Of a stretch of 64,000 bases of DNA, positions 34,172 to 47,259 are shown piece after piece (position 1 is the stretch's first letter; the number at the start of each line of letters is the position of its first letter). The translations under genes and the position numbers were made by a program. The stretch lies in assembly GCF_019279795.1 (NCBI RefSeq), contig NC_056733.1, positions 1,112,981,966 to 1,113,045,965 on the forward strand. Direction: 5' to 3'. This DNA is from Protopterus annectens. Lineage: Eukaryota > Chordata > Ceratodontiformes > Protopteridae. The notes below the pieces were generated by a model. That model was not told where the DNA came from, ran no database searches, and saw nothing but the letters and a program-made list of their open reading frames with translations.

Positions 34172-35682
34172 TTTTCTTTAGGTTACTCCCTTTAGAGGTC
34201 ATCACAGCAGATCAACTGTTTCCATTTCTTCCAGTCCTCTGCATCTTGCTCTCTCACACCAACTACCTGCATGTCCTCTCTCACCACATCCATAAACCTT
34301 ATCTTAGGCCTTCCTCTTTTCCTCTTACCTGGCAGCTCCATCCTTAGCATCCTTCTCCCAATATACCCATCATCCCTCCTCAGCACATGTCCAAACCAAT
34401 ACAATCTCGCCTCTCTGGCTTTGTCTCCAAACCATCCAATCTGAGCTGACCCTCTAATATACTCATTTCTAATCCTGTCCATCCTCATCACATCCAATGC
34501 AAATCTTAACATCTTTAACTGCCACCTCCAGCTCTAACTCCTGCCATTTTGTCAATGCCACTGTCTCCAACCCATATAATATAGCTGGTCTCACTACCCT
34601 CTTGTAGACCTTCCTTTTCACTCTTACTGGTACCCGTCTGTCACAAATCACTCCTAACACTCTTCTCCACCCACTCCATCCTGCCTGTACTCTCTTCTTC
34701 ACCTCTCTTCCACATTCACCATTACTCTGAACTGTTGATCCCAAGTACTTAAACTCATCCACCTTCGCCACCTCTACTCCCTGCATCCTCACTATTCCTC
34801 TGTCCTTCCTCTCATTCACACACATATTTTCTGTTTTAGTCCTGCTGACCTCTAGAGCATATCTCCACCTCTCCAGGGTCTCCTCAACCTGTTCCCTACT
34901 CTCTCTACAGATTGCAATGTCATCCGCAAACATCATATTTCACGGGGACTCCTGTCTGATCTCATCTGTCAACCTGTCCATCACCATTGTAAATAAGAAA
35001 GGGTTCAGAGCTGATCCTTGATGTAATCCCATCTCCACCTTGAATGCATCCCTCACTCCTACCGCAGACCTCACCACTGTCACACTGCCCTTGTATATAT
35101 CCTGTACCACTTTTACATACTTCTCTGCCACTCCCGACTTCCTTATACAGTACCACAACTCCTCACTAGGCACCCTGTCTTACACTTTCTCTAAGTCCAC
35201 ACAGACATAATACAGCTCCTTCTGACCTTCCCTATACATCTCCATCAACACCCTCAAAGCAAACATCACATCTGCAGTGCTCTTTCCTGGCATGAAATCA
35301 TACTGCTTCTCACTAATTATCACCTCGCTTCTTAACCTCACTTCCACCACTCTTTCCCATTACTTCATGCTGTGGCTGATGAACTTTATCTCTCTGTAGT
35401 TACTACAGATCTGGACATTTTCTTAAAAATTGGTACCAATGAACCTATGAAACTATAATACACTTCTTCTCCACTATTGAGGCATCCTCTCACTTTCCAA
35501 GATTCTGTTAAATAATCTGGTTAAAAACCCCACTGTCATCTCTCCTAAACACCTCCATGCTTCCACAACAGGTATGTCATCTGGACAAACAGCCTTTCCA
35601 TTCTTCATCCTCTTCATAGCTGTCCTTACTTCCTCATTGCTAATCTGTTGCACTTCCTGATTCACTATCTCCACATCATCCA

Positions 35683-35726
<44 letters not shown>

Positions 35727-36530
35727 GCTCTTTATTCATCAGCCCCTCAAAGTACTTTATCCATCTGCTCAACACACTCTCCTCACTTGTGAGTACGTTT
35801 CCGTCATTATCCTTTATAACCCTAACCTGCTACATATCTTTCACAGCTTGGTCCCTCTGCCTAGCCAATCGGTACAGGTCCTTTTCTCTCTCATTAGTGT
35901 CCAGCCTTTCATACACCTCACCATATGCCTTATCCTTAGCCTTTGCCACCTCTCTCTTCACCATATGCCTCAACTCCTTACCACTCCTGTCTACTTTCTT
36001 CATCTCTCTGACAATCTTACTTCTTCTTCACCAACCTCTTCTTCTGTATTCTCTCCTGTACTTCCTCATTCCACCACCAGGTCTTCCTGTCCTCCTCCTC
36101 TGTCCAGATGCCACACTAAGCACCTTTCTAGCTATCTCCCTTACCACGTCTGCTGTAGCTGCCCAACTATCTGATAGCACTTCACTGCCACTCAGTCCCT
36201 GTCTTAACTCTTCCCTGAACTCCATCTTACAGTTATCCTTTTTCAACTTCTACGATTTGATCCTTGGCACTGCCCTCACTCTCCTCCACTTCTTCTTGAT
36301 CACCAACGTCCTCCTACAGACCACCATCCTATGCTGCCTAACTATTTTTTCACCTGTCACCTTTTTGCAGTCTCCAATCTCCTTCAGACTGACCCTCCTG
36401 CATGGAAGATAATCCATCTTTGTGTGTCTTCCCCCACTCTTGTGCATCACCCTATGCTCCTCTCTCTTCTTAAAATATGTATTCACCATAGCCATGCCCA
36501 TCCTTTTCACAAAATCCACTACCATCTGAC
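34172..36530 (-). mobile_element. RTE-type LINE, ~2.4 kb (copy 2)
   Basis: The 3' end lies at ~34,172-34,220. Reading upstream: C-terminal part 34,192-34,512 (REARLYWFGHVLRRDDGYIG), RT core 34,469-34,936 (MMFADDIAICRESREQ, catalytic FADD at residues 3-6) and 34,940-35,173 (MGLHQGSALNPFLF), RT N-terminus 35,474-35,683 (KNGKAVCPDDIPVVEAW), connector ~36,040-36,090 (KTWWWNEEVQERIQKK), and the endonuclease C-terminus 36,250-36,525 (VNTYFKKREEHRV, then VTGEKIVRQHRMVV). The order fits an RTE ORF2 truncated in the nuclease. Frameshifts and a (CT)n tract inside the coding part show it is dead. Confidence 0.85.
35691..35723. repeat. (CT)n microsatellite inside RTE LINE
   Basis: About 16 CT units lie inside the former coding region between RT and nuclease parts. 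The plus-strand leucine/serine-rich frame across 35,648-36,412 is antisense to the LINE and owes its length to this tract. Confidence 0.95.
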
Positions 36531-36874
36531 TTTCTGCATTCTGCTATGGCAGCTTAAAACTAATGCATATATGTTCTCTGGTTTGAATGAATGTTGCTCA
36601 ATGAAATGTATTTTGAAACTAAAATCTTTAGAAAGGTGGTAACAACTAATTGTTGTCTAAAACAAAATATTTTTTTTTTTATATGCTTAAGGGAATTTTA
36701 TTTATATGTTAATAAGGATGGGGTATATGTAGAGTAGCTGTCTTAAACTGTGATTTTTTTTATGTTTCTATCTATATGTTTATTTTTAAAGAATGTCTTT
36801 TTAAGTGTAGTAATGATGACATATTAATAATTTAATCGAATTGCTTAATTATGTAATTAAGGGGTGTATTTAAT
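36531..36874. other. AT-rich, nothing recognised
   Basis: Poly-T runs and short AT repeats only. Confidence 0.5.
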
Positions 36875-36965
36875 GTTGAGTTGAACTATAAGGGTTTGTC
36901 TGAGGAAGTTCATGTTATTGTTGTGAATGAAAGCGCTTATAATAAACCTGTGGGTTTGGACTACT
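36875..36965 (+). repeat. Penelope-type terminal motif (hammerhead-like)
   Basis: GGGTTTGTCTGAGGAAG, a potential stem TTCATG...TGTGAA, then TGAAAGCGCTTATAATAAAC. The CTGAGGA and GAAA blocks flank a foldable insert, GGTTT before and AAACC after could pair, and GCGC follows GAAA. The same layout is seen at 61.1 kb and 1.7 kb. Confidence 0.45.
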
Positions 36966-37104
36966 TGTTTTGCCATCAGTTATTCTTTCAAGGAGCTCTG
37001 GATGTCATATGCAGCTGTCCTGCAAAATACAAGAAACAAATAAACATTATTAACCATGAATGCATTTCTTGAGTAAAACTATAATCTCTTACTAGTTTGC
37101 TATC

Positions 37105-37136
37105 TATCCATCTATCTATCTGTCTGTCTGTCCATC
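37105..37136. repeat. (CTAT/CTGT)n microsatellite
   Basis: TATCCATCTATCTATCTGTC followed by TGTCTGTCC is a short imperfect tetranucleotide array. Confidence 0.85.
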
Positions 37137-37654
37137 TGTGTAATTATATTTTATTCTATTTATTGATTAATTACATTTTATTTACTCTTTGTAGTTAGGT
37201 AGTTGAGCTGGTCATAGGTTATGCTTTTCAGCCAAGACCTCTCCATAAAGGCATTTACAACAAAATATAGCATGATAGAATTCTGCACTTTGCAAATCCA
37301 AGAAAAATCTCAATTAATTATTTCCATCTATTGGTTGAAAAGGCATTGGCCAGCTAGCCATCAAATACAGATTCTGAGGACTTTTTCTGTGTGACAGATG
37401 TCGTCTTCCATTGGTACTTTTAGCATGAGTGGCCTTGTTTGTCATAGTGGCCTTTATACATGCCAAAAACATAGGCATCGGTGCACACATCTACACTGCC
37501 TACTGCTTTACCACTATTCCATGGAACTACTATTTGGGGATCTTTTCCCCTGACTTCCAACAGGGATGATGTCCAGTATAGGGATACTCATAAAAGCGTC
37601 AGAGTCAGGTGGGAGAACTCTTATCGGCATCTTATTCTCATCTCTACCCAGTTC
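37137..37654. other. No gene recognised
   Basis: No domain or repeat identified. Confidence 0.45.
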
Positions 37655-37845
37655 AACTACTACCAGTCCTGGATCTACTCCTGCCAGTCTTAGGCCTACT
37701 GCTATCAGTCCCACGCCTACTGCTACTAGTTCCAGGCCTACCAGTCCAACTGCCACCAGTCCCACCCTACTCCTAGAAGTCCCAGGCCTGCTCATACCAG
37801 TCTCAGGCCTACTCCTACTAGTCTCAGGCCTACAAGTCAACTACT
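37655..37845. repeat. Minisatellite, ~24-bp CAGGCCTACTCCTACCAGTC type
   Basis: Imperfect units built on AGTCCCAGGCCTACT and TGCTACCAGT repeat about eight times. Because 24 is divisible by three, frames stay open on both strands (Gly/Val-rich minus, Pro/Thr/Ser-rich plus). These frames are not evidence of a gene, although a Pro/Thr/Ser-rich region of a gag-like protein cannot be excluded. Confidence 0.8.
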
Positions 37846-38160
37846 AGCAATCCCAGAACTACTACGCAAACCAGGTGCACTGGTAGTATGTCTCTGCAAT
37901 ATGGTGACAAGACTACCAACCCTCAGAGTGCTGATACACTTTTTGTTTTCAGTTCCAAAATTTGTTTGCATTACTCTTGACAGAACTAAAAATAGGGCCA
38001 TTTGTAGCCCTGAATTTTTATGGCTCAATGTTTGTGCCAATGTTATTGTAAGGAGAGCTAAATTCTGTATCTGTCAGCAGTATGGCAAAGGACAGCTGCC
38101 ACCACCAGGATTCTGCAGTATTTCTGGTTTTCATTTCTGACTTTCACTTGATCTGTTATT
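37846..38160 (+). other. Unrecognised 79-codon frame
   Basis: The frame 37,901-38,140 contains ICSPEFLWLNVCANVIVRRA and KFCICQQYGKGQLPPPGF. It follows the minisatellite in a compatible orientation. Cys-rich, but I cannot assign a family; a retroelement gag is possible. Confidence 0.25.
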
Positions 38161-38342
38161 GACAGAACTTAAGATAAAGATAAGATTAAGATTAGAGCAG
38201 TTTTTGATGCAATGCTGTGTAGTCTGTTGCTGTATATTATTACATCAGTCTGCTGTTCTGGAAAGCTAATTTTAATATTGTTGTAAGCCTTATATCTTGC
38301 TTACTGATGAATAAGACTACTGCTACTTTAATCCAATTTAAT

Positions 38343-38588
38343 AATCTATGTCAGGGAGTCGAATGGCCACATTGCCAAATGTCATTCTGTCGACAGTGCA
38401 GGCCATTAAACCCCCACACCCTCCACTAATTATATATACCAACTCTGAGATTGCACTACAGTGGGGAAAAAGGCAAATTTCCTCATCCCCACAGTACTGC
38501 AATCTCACTTAGAATGGTTCAATGGGCTGCATTGTTGATGAGAGGATACATTCAACAGTGTGGCCATTTGAAGGTCCGACATAGACCC
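38343..38588. mobile_element. Palindromic MITE P1 (~246 bp)
   Basis: The left end TCTATGTCAGGGAG...ATGGCCACATTG pairs with the right end CAGTGTGGCCAT...GGTCCGACATAGACCC. A second, inner palindrome is GAGATTGCACTACAGTGGGG versus CCCCACAGTACTGCAATCTC. The centre shares its sequence with MITEs at 41,274 and 44,677. There is no coding frame, so transposition would need a transposase from elsewhere. The left terminal GGG is missing, suggesting decay. Confidence 0.75.
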
Positions 38589-38689
38589 CAGATTTACTGC
38601 TGTTTAGTCTGGTTATATATTCTGTGATATGTTGCTCAGTTTTGTGCTTTACTGCCCAGTGCCTGGGTAATTAAGCCCTATAATGGTGA

Positions 38690-38855
38690 TTGGATGGGAG
38701 ATAGGAAATTCACCCCGGGGATCACTTCTGTGGCTCTGCTCGACAGTAGCACAGGAAAATAATTTTCTTGGGTGGCGAAAGCCAGGGTACCTTTTGGCTA
38801 GGCTTATACAGGCCCTAGGGTCAATAGCCTAGTACCTACCTATGAACCTATAATA
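38690..38855 (+). mobile_element. LINE B 3' tail, short insertion
   Basis: GATTGGATGGGAGATAGGAA, ATTCACCCCGGGGATCACTT, GGGTGGCGAAAGCCAGGGTA and CTAGTACCTACCTATGAACC. It begins with the last codons of ORF2 (DWMGDRKFTPGIT-like) and includes the whole 3' untranslated region, so it is a strongly 5'-truncated insertion. Confidence 0.85.
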
Positions 38856-39470
38856 ATTGTGAACCTGAAGGTGAGCACGGTTTACTGATGTCATATGGTT
38901 TACTGATGTCATAGCCAGTGACAAGGCTCCATCCTTCTGCAGCACAGAGCCACCTAACCTACCATTTACAAACAAGTACAAACAAAATCAGCAAATCAGG
39001 AGTAATATGGTCCTTCAGTTTGCCAGTTTGGTCTTCACCTGACCACTCTGTCCATTTTTAACAACTTTATTAGTATATAGTATTCTTCCAAGGGGAAAAA
39101 AACATCAAGAATATAACAAAGTACCAGCTGCTATATGAAATCCATATCCATAACAGATCCATCCACTCATCCATCCACAAGCACTTTTCCCATTTTTGCA
39201 CATGGGCTCAGGGTGTCACTTCAACAGAGACAGTCATCTAGAGCTAAGGTTTACACCACCAGGTGGCTAGACCTATCACACTTTATCCAGATAATGACCA
39301 GCAAAGAAGGAAAATGCTTTGAAAAAAATGTTATTAATAATACTGAGATGTTATTATCTATTGGAAACATTCATCGTTTCAGTTATGTCCATTGTCGGCC
39401 CAAGCAAAGCCTTTATACATTGAGATGATAATAGTAGCTTGTTGCAGGCCACTTTACATGTGGCACAGAA
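38856..39470. other. No gene recognised
   Basis: A 97-codon frame at 39,135-39,428 contains no family signature I recognise (FAHGLRVSLQQRQSSRAKVY). GGTTTACTGATGTCATA is directly repeated at ~38,879 and 38,897. Confidence 0.35.
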
Positions 39471-39473
39471 GAG

Positions 39474-39600
39474 TACAGTCCTTGATAATATCACCTTCCT
39501 AATGTAGAGTCCTTGATAATATCACCTTCCTAACGTACAGTCCTTCATAATATTGCCTTCCTAACGTATATTCCTTGATAATATCACCTTCCTAATCACT
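39474..39600. repeat. 31-bp tandem repeat, four units
   Basis: CTTGATAATATCACCTTCCT begins at 39,481 and 39,512 and variants follow at 31-base steps. AACGTA/AATGTA joins the units. Confidence 0.9.
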
Positions 39601-40620
39601 TACTCAAACATGTATCATTCTTCCTGTCTGGTAACACAACATTGATACCAAGGGGCCATAGTGACAGATATCTCCGTAAGTAACCTACACAGAGTTGTAA
39701 CTGTCCACATCAACTCACAGTATTATTTCATTATAGGTCTATCAAGCTGACCATCTAGAAGAGACATAAATATCTACACAGCTGACTGCAGCTGCTGTCC
39801 TTGAATTCATAAGTAAACCTGCATTAGTAGAATACAGAACTCCAAATTACTTTCTTTTTTCTTTTTGCTTGCTAGACTCAACTCAACTCAACTGTTAGCT
39901 ATTGAGACGTCTAGTCTGAGTGAGGGTCAGTGTGTCTCCTGACTCTATGGAGGGTAGACTCTAATGGGTAGTCATCATTTAGGGTGGTGAGTGTGGTCCT
40001 AATCAGTAGGAGTGCAGCAGAGCCATGAACCATCATATCAAAGGAATCAGTCAGTAACCCAATCAATGTTATTTCAGGTGTTCGGGGTATAGTTTTGCAT
40101 GCCATGAACAAGGTGCCTGCCAAATCCTTCTAATCAAACTGAAGATGTAACTTCAAAGTTTCTGATCTCTGCCAGAAGTGTTACAGGTGGGGTGAAGTGG
40201 CAACATTTCTCCCAGAAAAGGAAAGCAGGAAAGTGTCCACATCAACCCATCCAACCCAGCCCATCCTAACTGCACCAGGCCAGCTTATGGAAACTCAAGT
40301 TATGAAACTCCTAAGGCCTTATGTAATTTTTTCTACCCCCCCCCCTCTCTCTCCCTCTCCCCTAAATGCAGTATTTATGTGCATATTAAGAACTGAATTA
40401 TAAGACTGGAAGTGGTAAAGGAACGCATGCCACCATCCTGTCTTTTTTCTGACGATCATGTTTGAAGTTGCTCTCAGTGATTCAGCCGTGGAGGCCTGTC
40501 TATTCTTTTCTACTTTTGGCTTTGAGGCAGCAGAGTGAGCTGCATCGTACTAGCATGGCAGCAGTGCTTTTAGTGTACATCACATAGCAGTGTTCATCCT
40601 GTCGAATAGTTAAAAAAGAA
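39601..40620. other. No gene recognised
   Basis: Short frames on both strands only. A CT-rich run lies at 40,337-40,362 and (CTCAA)n at 39,878-39,892. Confidence 0.45.
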
Positions 40621-40991
40621 TATTACATACACTCACCCTTATGCATAGGCACAAACATGAACATGCTCTCCTACATGCATATACATTCTTCCACTTAAGC
40701 ACACTCACATACAATTACACACGTACACACAAACACATACACACATATCCATTCACATGCACATGCACTTCAAGAGTTCACACAATGTGTCCATGCATGC
40801 ACATACTCATGCACCTGCATATGTATTCCTTACATATATAAATACACATGCTAACATCGATATGCAGTCGTATATGTAACCACCCACACACCCACACATG
40901 CGTGCACATCTATACATGTATAGATGGCACGCAGCCACATGTACACACTGATATGCTTACAGCTACATGCAATTAACCTGTTTATGCACAT

Positions 40992-41034
<43 letters not shown>

Positions 41035-41151
41035 TACATGCATATAAGGAACGTTATTACTCCACATACAAACATGTGTATGTGCTCTCACAAACACTCA
41101 CAGAAACATGCCATTATGCACATGTTCAGAAAACTGTATATATCCATGCAC

Positions 41152-41154
<3 letters not shown>

Positions 41155-41200
<46 letters not shown>
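41155..41200. repeat. (TA)n microsatellite ending at a GACCC motif
   Basis: About 23 TA units run directly into GACCCTCC, which is the reverse complement of the GGGTC start of the palindromic MITE family. Confidence 0.9.
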
Positions 41201-41203
<3 letters not shown>

Positions 41204-41273
41204 CCTCCACATATATGCACACCTATATACTCACACATGTATGCAAAGTCATATATTTTTCATGTACATATCT

Positions 41274-41630
41274 GGGTCTACATTACTTCATTGAACACTC
41301 TATTTATCGAATCCCTATTCATCGTACTCACGTTAGCCAAAGATCAATTCAACGAACAATCATTTCAGCAAATTTTCTCACACGGAAAGGAAGTAGTTGG
41401 CCATCATTGGGATTTTGCCCTTTTCCCCACTGTAGTGCAGTCTCGGAGTTGGTATATTTGCTGAGTTTAAAATTTTGTAGTGTTCGGTACAGTTGCTAGC
41501 TGCCCCACTAGTTTCTTTCCCTGTGGGAAAATTCACTGAAACGATCATTCATTGAAGTGAACTTTCACTAAAGTGAGTTTGATGAAAATAGATTTGATAA
41601 ATCGAGTGTTATTTGAAGTGATATAGACCC
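41274..41630. mobile_element. Palindromic MITE P2 (357 bp)
   Basis: GGGTCTACATTACTTCATTG at the left pairs with TTGAAGTGATATAGACCC at the right. Pairing continues far inward: CATTTCAGCAAATTTTCTCA...GGAAAG on the left against CTTTCCCTGTGGGAAAATTC...GAAACG on the right. The unpaired centre (TTTGCCCTTTTCCCCACTGT, then AGTGCAGTCTCGGAGTTGG) is shared with P1 and P4. No coding frame; ACATAT occurs on both flanks but offset, so the target duplication is unclear. Confidence 0.85.
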
Positions 41631-41744
41631 ACATATGCACATACATGCACAGATGCACTTAACATACATGTATGCAAACCCTCCCAACATATACATGCAA
41701 CATACTCTCACAGACATGCACAGTTAGCATTATATGATCCTGTG

Positions 41745-41746
<2 letters not shown>

Positions 41747-41832
<86 letters not shown>
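41747..41832. repeat. (CA)n microsatellite
   Basis: About 43 uninterrupted CA units. Confidence 0.98.
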
Positions 41833-41835
<3 letters not shown>

Positions 41836-42070
41836 ATGCACTTACCCCAACCTTGCACAGGCACATTTGTAAATACACATGCACTCATATGTGCTCATAC
41901 AAATGCACATAGTCACACAGCACACAGCAGTACGCACATAATCCCAGATATGGGCATATACTCCCACATTGCACTTCTACTTATTCATGTGCGCTCATGC
42001 AGTCTTGTAGTCACAAACGTACACACACACAGACACACACACACACACTCGTACACATAAGCACACACAG

Positions 42071-44338
42071 CCTTCCTGTAGTGTATACCACCACAGTCCT
42101 TTCTTTGTGCAGCTCACTTCCAATTAGAAATGTAAATTCTTTTTAAACTGCAATTGTCATTCACATTTCAAAAAAGTCGCACGTATACAGTGTGCTTACA
42201 AGCATTCCTAGCATGTATTAAATATCTTTATAACGTTAACAAATCCCAAATCCAGCAGTCTAAATACCTGAAGTCTTATAACGTTCAAGTATGTTTACTG
42301 AACACAAATAAAATACTAAATTTACCATCATCTCCAGGTAACCAGCACTCTTATTCAGGTGTGTTTGCTAGTAAAGGGACAAGTCATTCAGAAATGTCAA
42401 ACAGCCCCTTTTCACTTAGGAAGTAGTCATAGCTAACTCACCTAATAATGAAGTGATTCCCTGACAAAGGTACTTTTGATTGGATACTGTTAGCTGAAAT
42501 TTGAATAAAAAGTATTTTCCATGTCCCATAACAGACATACTTACCTCACAGTCAAGTGTAACTGCAAATGACATATAATTAACAGGAGGGTGTAAAGCTC
42601 TTACATGACTTTTGAGCAAGTATTATAAGATGAAATAACCTGGTATTGTGTTTCTTGTTAACCTGTAATAAAACCTATGCCATCAACATCAGTCTATGAT
42701 CATATGTTTTATTTCTTTTCTGCCTTGCAATAACAAAAATTGTCTTTTGTCATATTCCCATTGTGTTAGGGGATTTGGAATGGCCAAGAGGCATCTCCTT
42801 AGCCCAAGACCTGGAGGGGTACCAGGTATTCCAGTATCAAACAATCTTTCTCATTTATTTCAGTATTTATTTACATCTATTACTACACTCTGTCCACATC
42901 AATAGATAATATGAAAATAAGCTACTTGATTTCTTCCGAAGCAGAAAATGAGCTTCTTCTCCATCTGACAGTCTGCAACTTATGAATCAAACATTTTACT
43001 TTATGTAGTTTACCAACTGATGTCAGGGAATGTAAATCTCACATTTGCCCATTTACCCAATTCTTTCCATATAGAGGTATGGTCAGGGTAATAGGGTTCT
43101 TCACATTCACCTTGTGGTTAAAGGCTACTTACACCAGACCCACGTTTCCCTTCCCAAATATACAGTGAGTAGTGGCCTCAGTCTGAGAAACACTTGTGAG
43201 TTTTCCTGTGAGCCATCATTAAAAACATCTGCTAGAAACCTCAGGCTGCTTTCCCTGCCTTCCTGCTTCAGCATCTTGGCCTCTGACAGACGTGGACAGG
43301 CAGTGCCTGAACTCCAGCTTCTGTCTGTGACAGGATAGCTTACTTCCAGCCAGCAAATTCCACCATCCGGCCACCTTTGCACCTGCTTTCCTGCCCATGA
43401 TCTTTTCAAGCTACTGTTCCCTTAATTGATAACTGCAGGATAGATTATGGCACTGCTGGTGCCTAAGTTTATGTTGTATATCCTAACAAGACACACCTTT
43501 GGATAAGAGGATACCATTTAGCTCATTTTTTTCAAAAAAATCAGATTTTGTAAGGATTCCTTATAAATGGATAGCAATTAGCAAAATTCCTAAGTCTGTA
43601 TCAATAGTTATATTCCTTCCATATTCATTTCTTGTTATTTTGCATATGAGCTCGACGGTTATGGGACTAATTTATAGATCTTAGTGCATTTTGATTCTCC
43701 ATGCCTGCTTCAATTCCATTTCTTTTTATCTGCAGATATTATAAAAGTCACAGTTTGTAATGCTTCTTTTCCTCTGCCCTTTATAGTCTGCATTTTATTG
43801 ATAATTGCATTTGATCTTTGAAAGCACTTTAAATTGTCTTTTTGGGATAAATTCACTTTTAAGTTAGTGAAGCAATAACTGTTTTAAGAATGTCAATTAA
43901 TTATTTAATTGCTTGAGTTATGTTTGCTTCAGACCATCAGTTCTATAATGTATCTATTAATTAAGCTAAGGGTTTACTACACATCTGTATCCCTGTTTAT
44001 TAAGCATCTGGACAGCATCACTCACAGCAGCTTTATATTAACAAATGTAAGTGTCTACATGGTTCCACAATCCACAATTGTAGCTGTAATAAACTTAAGC
44101 ATCTGCACAGTTTCACATATAACAGCTGTTACCTGTTTGATTTCTAAGTGTATGACTGTATCGATACTATTTCTTATAAATGAAGAGGTTAGCTAGAATG
44201 ATCTCTTAACTGCATAAAACAATATATATTTTTTACTGAATGAAAATGATATTGATGCGCTTCTGCACAATTGCCTATGTCAGTCTTATTTTCATAGTAA
44301 ACTGCCTACATCACATTTATCAATGTTTTGTATATATG

Positions 44339-44341
<3 letters not shown>
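42071..44341. other. No gene recognised
   Basis: Several frames of 60-95 codons on both strands (for example 43,125-43,409 minus and 43,909-44,196 plus) carry no recognisable domain, and no repeat is evident to me. Confidence 0.45.

Positions 44342-44405
<64 letters not shown>
44342..44405. repeat. (TA)n microsatellite, left of P3
   Basis: About 31 TA units abut the MITE P3 directly. Confidence 0.95.

Positions 44406-45245
<840 letters not shown>

Positions 45246-45316
<71 letters not shown>
45246..45316. repeat. (TA)n microsatellite right of P4
   Basis: About 35 TA units abut the P4 right end (AGTAGTCCC), followed by (GA)n at 45,318-45,336. Confidence 0.95.
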
Positions 45317-45320
<4 letters not shown>

Positions 45321-46289
45321 GAGAGAGAGTGAGAGAGGGTCTAATCTTTATATGTGTTATTGTTTCTCTGTTTTCTCTTTGCTGTCCAAAATGATCCACT
45401 AGGATCAGTGCTCTCCCTCAGTTAAATTGAAAAAGATTAATAAATAAATGAAACATCACTCATTATTGAGTTGAACAGAAGTGAAGTTGCAGCTAAACTG
45501 ACCTCTGTACAAAGCTACATCTGTGCTACCGTGTTAACTGTATCGCTATGATTCCCATTTCCTACAGGTTTTACATGCCTACTTCAGACACTGCACACAC
45601 TAAACTATAGTTTGCATTTAGCTGGTATGCATCAGTCAAAAAGAAGCCATTTATTGTAAGCTCATTATTAGTAAGCTATTCTCTGTTATACAGTGTATCT
45701 GTGAACTGTGAGCTAGACCTTGTTAATGATCACATGACAACGTCTTTAGAGGAGGCAAATCAACATTGTGTTTCATATTCAGCTGTAGGTCGGGTAAAAT
45801 CTCTGCTTACTGCTACTGATGAGCCTATGCAAAACGAGCTACTGACTTATAGAAGGCATCGCATCCTTCACTTTGCTCCTTTCCCTATTGGATAATACCT
45901 TACGTGTGTAAGCCCTCCTCCTGGCTTACATTTTAGCTATTTTTTTTTCTTTAGCGGTACTTCCCGATGTTTGTTATAGGCCATATAGGATACAGGAAGA
46001 GGAAATCCCATCATATATTCTTGCCACTATGTAGCAAATGCATCCTGCTGGGCATTGAAATAGGTTCCCTTGTAGATGTATGATAGTAGTAGGGACAATG
46101 TTTTATTATAGCTACCCCCTTTAGTCTTTACTAATTGTGTCACATCAACATGCTTCTCTTTTTGGAAAGAAATAATAAGAGAATGTGCTTGTCAGAAGGA
46201 AGATAAGGGGTTAGCCACAGTAATACATTGCCTAAAGCTCTATGTAAGGGGTCCAGAGAAGTAAATACTGTGGGAAGAAATATCCAGGG
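45317..46289. other. No gene recognised
   Basis: A weak LINE A tail (GTGCTCTCCCTCAGTTAAAT ... AATAAATAAATG) may lie at 45,395-45,450. A 64-codon plus frame at 45,701-45,895 has no domain. Confidence 0.4.
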
Positions 46290-46376
46290 AATTGTTATGG
46301 CTAGGCTTGTATAGGCCCTAGGGCCGAAAGCGGAGTACCAACCTATGAACCTATGAACCTATGAAACTATAATTAT
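46290..46376 (+). mobile_element. LINE B / SINE tail with three 8-bp terminal repeats
   Basis: GGCTAGGCTTGTATAGGCCC, then three copies of ACCTATGA at the end. The 8-base period is the clearest example in the window of the terminal repeat of this LINE. Confidence 0.75.
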
Positions 46377-46669
46377 CTTTAATTTGTTAAGAAAGCAATC
46401 TCTGCAAATTAAGTATAAAATACTGTAAATGTTGGCCCTTTTAGTAAATTAAGTTCATCATTTTGAGCAGTGGAAGACTTACTCCCAAGAAATACTGAAC
46501 ACTAGCAAAACATCAACCACCCTGTGTTTATCTGGCATATAAAAGAAAAACTTTGACTTTCACCTGTCCAAGTAAATAAATAATATTTTATGCTGTCCAT
46601 CCTTGGAGTACAGGTTTAAAATCAAAATGATAGAACCTCTATATTCATCTCTGGCACTCTGTATAAAAG

Positions 46670-46909
46670 CTAATATGTTGAACATTACCATTACACTAAT
46701 ATGTTGAACATTACCATTACACTAATATGTTGAACATTACCATTACACTAATATGGTGAACATTACCATTACACTAATATGTTGAACATTACCATTACAC
46801 TAATATGTTGAACACTGCCATTACACTAATATGGTGAACATTACCATTACACTAATATGTTGAACATTACCATTACACTAATATGTTGAACATTGCCATT
46901 ACACTAATA
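46670..46909. repeat. 26-bp satellite, left block (~9 units)
   Basis: Units contain TAATATGTTGAACATTACC and join through ATTACAC. The same array resumes after the LINE insertion at 48,326. A ggttcatagg LINE end follows TAATA at 46,905-46,909. Confidence 0.95.
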
Positions 46910-47259
46910 GGTTCATAGGTTCATAGGTAGATACTAGGCTATCGGCCCTAGGGCCCATACAAGACTAGCCAAAAAATGTACCCTGGCTTTCGCCACCCAA
47001 GAAAATTATTTTACTGTGTCCCTGTCGAGCAGAGCCACAGAAGTGATCCCCGGGGTGAATTTCCCATTTCCCATCCAATCATCAAGATTTTTTTTGAAGA
47101 GTGCTAATGAAGAGCTCTGTTTGACATAGATAGGTAGTCTGTTCCAGAGTATGGGAAGTCTCTGGCCCATACAAGCCTAGCCAAAAAATGTACCCTGGCT
47201 TTCGCCACCCAAGAAAATTATTTTCCTGTGCCCCTGACAAGCAGAGCCACAGAAGTGAT

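Larger units (their letters stand above)
40621..42070. repeat. CA-rich low-complexity tract with embedded MITE
   Basis: ACACATGCACATAC-like words fill the tract on either side of the MITE at 41,274-41,630. Pure (CA)n runs lie at 40,992-41,030 and 41,747-41,832, and (TA)n at 41,155-41,200. Thr/His and Cys/Val frames here are translations of the dinucleotides. Confidence 0.85.

Noticed and set aside
35648-36412. 254-codon leucine/serine-rich frame on the plus strand
   Set aside because: It is antisense to a recognisable RTE LINE and starts in a (CT)n tract; composition and length follow from that.
37514-37847. Gene encoding a proline/serine/threonine-rich or glycine/valine-rich protein
   Set aside because: Both frames come from a ~24-bp minisatellite whose length is a multiple of three.
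40851-42060. Threonine/histidine and cysteine/valine frames over (CA)n
   Set aside because: Direct translations of dinucleotide repeats.
43114-44196. Possible host exons (frames of 60-95 codons)
   Set aside because: No domain, no consistent splice-site pairs and frames on both strands overlap; I cannot support a gene.
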